Below are positions 10,229 through 12,742 of a DNA stretch of 12,742 bases, piece by piece. The DNA comes from Erysipelotrichaceae bacterium (GTDB lineage Bacteria; Bacillota_I; Bacilli_A; Erysipelotrichales; Erysipelotrichaceae), in contig JAFWKS010000241.1 in assembly GCA_017511325.1 (NCBI GenBank), positions 1 to 12,742 on the forward strand, given 5' to 3'. The notes below the pieces were generated by a model. It saw nothing but the letters and a program-made list of their open reading frames with translations, did not search any database and was not told the DNA's origin. The first letter of the stretch is position 1, and every line of letters starts with the position of its first letter. A program made the position numbers and the translations under genes.

Positions 10229-12385
10229 CTAGCTGACTTTTACCTCTTGTGACAGCCTTTCTGATTCTTTATACGGTTTAAACAGCATGTAGCCGACAAA
10301 GCCCAATACCGCAATTGCAGCTATCAGACCGATCACATTGACATTTCCGTTTATAGCTGAGCCGATCTGGTAAATGACTAACGATACAGCGTAGGCAAAT
10401 AGACACATGTAGCCGATCGCAAAAGCTGTCCATTTAGCGTTGTTCATTTCACGTTTGATGGCACCCATTGCTGCAAAACAAGGAGCACAAAGCAGATTGA
10501 AAGCCATGAAGGCAAAGCCGGCGATCTTTGAGCCATTGAAGAAGACATCAAGAACACCCATGATGTTTCCACCCTCTTCGACAAGATCAGGCAGATCTTC
10601 CATAGCGATCAGAGTACCGATCGTACCTACAACATCTTCTTTGGCAACTAAGCCAAGGATCGTCGCAACAGTTGCCTGCCATGTACCAAAGCCTAACGGC
10701 GCAAAGATCCAGGCAACACAGCTTCCAAGATTTTCCAGGATGGAAGCACCTTCGCCATCTTCACCAAGATAATGCAGACCGCCTTCAAAAGACAGTGAAT
10801 TCAATACCCAGATGACTACGCTTGACAACACGATGACTGTTCCGGCACGTTTGATGAAGCTCCAGGCTCTTTCCCAGGTCCCGCGTAAGACGTTGGTGAG
10901 TGATGGAACATGGTAAGCAGGAAGTTCCATGACGAATGGAGCAGGATCGCCCGCAAACATTTTGGTCTTCTTCAGCATGATGCCTGAGATTATGATCGCT
11001 CCTACACCAAGGAAATAGGCCGAAGCAGATACCCACCAGGCATTATCGAAGATCGCTCCGGCGATCAGTCCGATGATCGGAAGTTTAGCTCCGCACGGAA
11101 TAAAGCAGGTCGTCATGATCGTCATACGGCGGTCGCGTTCATTTTCGATCGTTCTAGTCGCCATGACACCCGGAACACCGCAGCCTGAGCCGATAAGCAT
11201 AGGAATAAAGGATTTACCGGACAGACCGAATCTTCTGAACACCCTGTCAAGGATGAAAGCGATACGTGACATGTAGCCAACATCTTCCAGGATGCAAAGC
11301 ATCAGGAACAGTACGATCATCTGTGGCACAAAGCCTAAGACTGCACCGACACCGTGTACGATGCCATCAGCGACAAGGCTCACAAGCCATGGTGCACAGC
11401 CCCAGCTTTCTAGTAAGGCAGCAGCTCCGCCTTCCATGAATTCACCAGCGAAGACATCATTGGTCCAGTCAGTCAAGAAACTGCCAAACGGCCCCATCGC
11501 CAGCCAGTAGACGAATGTCATGACACCGATGAAGATCAGGACACCGAAGAAACGGTGGGTAACGATCTTGTCGATCCTATCAGAGATCGTCTGATTGTTT
11601 ACAGCCGATTTTTTATAGATGCCTTTAAGAAGGTCACCGATATAGATATATCTTTCATTGGTGATGATCGCTTCGGCATCATCATCCATTTCCTTTTCAA
11701 CACTGGCGATATCGTTTTCGATATGTTTCTTGACGTCTTCGGCAAGGTTGAGATTCTCCATTACTTTCTCATCTCTTTCAAAGATCTTGATCGCATACCA
11801 TCTTTGCTGCTCCTCCGGAAGAGAATGTACTGTCGCCTCTTCGATATGAGCCAGCGCATGCTCGACCGGTCCTGAGAAAGTGTGCTGAGGTATCGGCCTG
11901 TTGCCTTTTGCAGCCTTTACTACCTCTTCAGCGGCCTTGCCGATATTCGTACCCTTCAAAGCTGAGATATTGACGAATTTGACACCCATCTTTTCCTGCA
12001 GAGCGTTGAGGTCGATCATATCACCGTTTTTCTCGGTAAGATCCATCATGTTGACAGCTACGACGACCGGGATGCCCAGTTCAACGAGCTGTGTCGTCAG
12101 ATAGAGGTTTCTTTCCAGATTCGTACCATCGACGATATTCAATATCGCATCCGGTCTTTCATCGATCAGATAATTACGTGCAACTACCTCTTCCAGAGTA
12201 TAAGGTGACAATGAATATATACCCGGAAGGTCAGTGATCGTCACACCTTCGTATTTTCTTAATTTTCCTTCCTTTTTTTCAACCGTTACGCCTGGCCAGT
12301 TGCCGACATACTGGTTGGAACCGGTCAAGGCATTAAACAGCGTCGTCTTGCCGCTGTTAGGATTGCCCGCTAATGCAATTTTCAT
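10229..12385 (-). CDS. feoB: Ferrous iron transporter FeoB
   Basis: This is a 718-residue protein of normal length. The N-terminal G domain has G1 GNPNSGKT (7-14), G3 DLPG (52-55), G4 NMMD (112-115; canonical NxxD) and G5 SALKG (141-145). A helical GDI-like spacer follows to ~270, then the membrane domain from ~278. Family gate motifs are intact: GSGCGVPGVMATRTI (399-413) and CFIPCGAKLP (427-436). A further CAPCFAAMGAIKREM segment sits near the C-terminus. FeoB moves Fe2+ across the cytoplasmic membrane, driven or gated by nucleotide binding. It starts 1 nt after the feoA stop, with GGAAGGGG at the end of feoA as ribosome binding site, so the two are coupled. It is followed 14 nt later by the Cys-rich FeoB-associated protein. 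Iron-dependent control is likely but the operon promoter is outside the window. Confidence 0.98.
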   Translation of the reverse strand: MKIALAGNPNSGKTTLFNALTGSNQYVGNWPGVTVEKKEGKLRKYEGVTITDLPGIYSLSPYTLEEVVARNYLIDERPDAILNIVDGTNLERNLYLTTQLVELGIPVVVAVNMMDLTEKNGDMIDLNALQEKMGVKFVNISALKGTNIGKAAEEVVKAAKGNRPIPQHTFSGPVEHALAHIEEATVHSLPEEQQRWYAIKIFERDEKVMENLNLAEDVKKHIENDIASVEKEMDDDAEAIITNERYIYIGDLLKGIYKKSAVNNQTISDRIDKIVTHRFFGVLIFIGVMTFVYWLAMGPFGSFLTDWTNDVFAGEFMEGGAAALLESWGCAPWLVSLVADGIVHGVGAVLGFVPQMIVLFLMLCILEDVGYMSRIAFILDRVFRRFGLSGKSFIPMLIGSGCGVPGVMATRTIENERDRRMTIMTTCFIPCGAKLPIIGLIAGAIFDNAWWVSASAYFLGVGAIIISGIMLKKTKMFAGDPAPFVMELPAYHVPSLTNVLRGTWERAWSFIKRAGTVIVLSSVVIWVLNSLSFEGGLHYLGEDGEGASILENLGSCVAWIFAPLGFGTWQATVATILGLVAKEDVVGTIGTLIAMEDLPDLVEEGGNIMGVLDVFFNGSKIAGFAFMAFNLLCAPCFAAMGAIKREMNNAKWTAFAIGYMCLFAYAVSLVIYQIGSAINGNVNVIGLIAAIAVLGFVGYMLFKPYKESERLSQEVKVS

Positions 12386-12386
12386 T

Positions 12387-12620
12387 TTATTCCCCTTCCA
12401 TTAATTCAACTTCAACCATCTGAGCGTCAGCTTTACGAAGCGACAATTCATAACCACGGACTGTAACTTCGATCGGATCACCCAACGGTGCGACCTTTCG
12501 TACGTAGATCTCAGTGTTCTTTGTAATACCCATATCCATGATTCTTCGCTTAACAGCACCTTCACCATTAAGCTTTCTGACTCTGACGGTATCGCCGATA
12601 TTAGCTTCTCTTAATGTCAT
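12387..12620 (-). CDS. feoA: FeoA-domain protein
   Basis: This 77-residue SH3-like FeoA domain has the typical order MTLREANIGDTVRV, then RRIMDMGI (25-32), then VAPLGDPIEVTVRGYELSLRK (43-63) and a C-terminal MVEVEL strand. It is a small cytoplasmic partner that binds the FeoB G domain and is needed for efficient ferrous iron uptake. The start follows AGGAGGGG at 5-6 nt. The stop of the preceding FeoA-like gene (TAG at 12634-12632) overlaps this ribosome binding site, so translation of the two is coupled. Confidence 0.95.
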   Translation of the reverse strand: MTLREANIGDTVRVRKLNGEGAVKRRIMDMGITKNTEIYVRKVAPLGDPIEVTVRGYELSLRKADAQMVEVELMEGE

Positions 12621-12631
12621 CCTGTCCCCTC

Positions 12632-12742
12632 CTATATGTAGATCTTCGTGGCCATTTCCGCCGAGATCGCGATCCTTGTTTCTTTGACATTGACAATGAC
12701 GTTCTCCCCAAACTTGGAAACTAGAGTTATGATCGAACCTAC
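12632..12742 (-). CDS. Second FeoA-domain protein, C-terminal part only (5' end outside window)
   Basis: The last 36 codons before a TAG read as a FeoA C-terminal half. A VGSIITLVSKFGENV strand pair is followed by NVKETRIAISAEMATKIYI, matching the family's pattern of a short Gly-containing turn, TRIAI/S and an alternating final strand. Only the 3' end is visible, so the length and the start are unknown; it may be a stand-alone FeoA or the end of a longer protein. With the complete feoA 11 nt downstream, this makes a tandem FeoA arrangement, which is known in Firmicutes Feo operons. Confidence 0.8.
   Translation of the reverse strand, partial: VGSIITLVSKFGENVIVNVKETRIAISAEMATKIYI

Noticed and set aside
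11555..11875. A 106-codon plus-strand open frame within feoB
   Set aside because: FeoB is unambiguous across this region and no independent signal supports the antisense frame.
1..12742. CRISPR arrays, tRNA or rRNA genes, insertion sequences, phage genes
   Set aside because: No regularly spaced repeats, tRNA-like TTCGAnTC contexts with matching stems, transposase frames or terminal inverted repeats were seen on reading both strands.

Overview
All recognisable genes in this 12.7 kb window lie on the minus strand, so transcription runs from high to low coordinates. Gene content points to a low-to-moderate GC Bacillota (Firmicutes). The evidence is the RsbW/STAS partner-switching parts, an ECF vitamin transporter S component, a DUF3842 protein, a FeoB-associated Cys-rich protein and strong AGGAGG ribosome binding sites. 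An Erysipelotrichia-like or related gut lineage is plausible, but this is an impression from protein family resemblance and was not tested. The code is standard. I see no tRNA, rRNA, CRISPR, IS element or phage gene, and no gene-free stretch longer than about 210 bases.

Region A (12742 to 9530) is a ferrous iron uptake operon. It holds the end of one FeoA-domain protein, a complete feoA, feoB, and then a single open frame that joins a FeoB-associated Cys-rich membrane peptide to a small DtxR/MntR-like winged-helix protein. A terminator follows. The regulator part has its own internal ATG and ribosome binding site.

Region B (9500 to 5322) is a signalling cluster. It holds an MscS-type channel, a stand-alone STAS anti-sigma-factor antagonist, a SpoIIE-phosphatase/RsbW-kinase fusion whose phosphatase motifs look degenerate, a small RelA/SpoT-type HD hydrolase (alarmone hydrolase-like), and a STAS domain fused to an APH/choline-kinase-like phosphotransferase. 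The two STAS proteins are near-identical around the phosphoacceptor serine, so both could be substrates of the same RsbW-like kinase. No sigma factor is encoded in the window. The partner switch may therefore control the fused phosphotransferase, or a target elsewhere.

Region C (5317 to 4045) has an XRE-like helical protein followed by a TerY-like von Willebrand A protein. A perfect 12-bp inverted repeat lies just ahead of the second gene.

Region D (4044 to 2931) pairs a DUF3842 protein with an ECF transporter S component. The 130-nt spacer between them carries a leader hairpin, three copies of the self-complementary hexamer GATATC and a strong terminator that abuts the transporter's ribosome binding site. 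This is a good candidate for an attenuator or an undescribed riboswitch.

Region E (2900 to 1) has an unknown three-helix membrane protein translationally coupled to a QmcA-like SPFH protein, then a terminator, then a uridine-kinase-like nucleoside kinase cut by the window edge. Hairpins fill many of the short gaps, so many genes in this stretch may be separately attenuated rather than sharing one simple operon.
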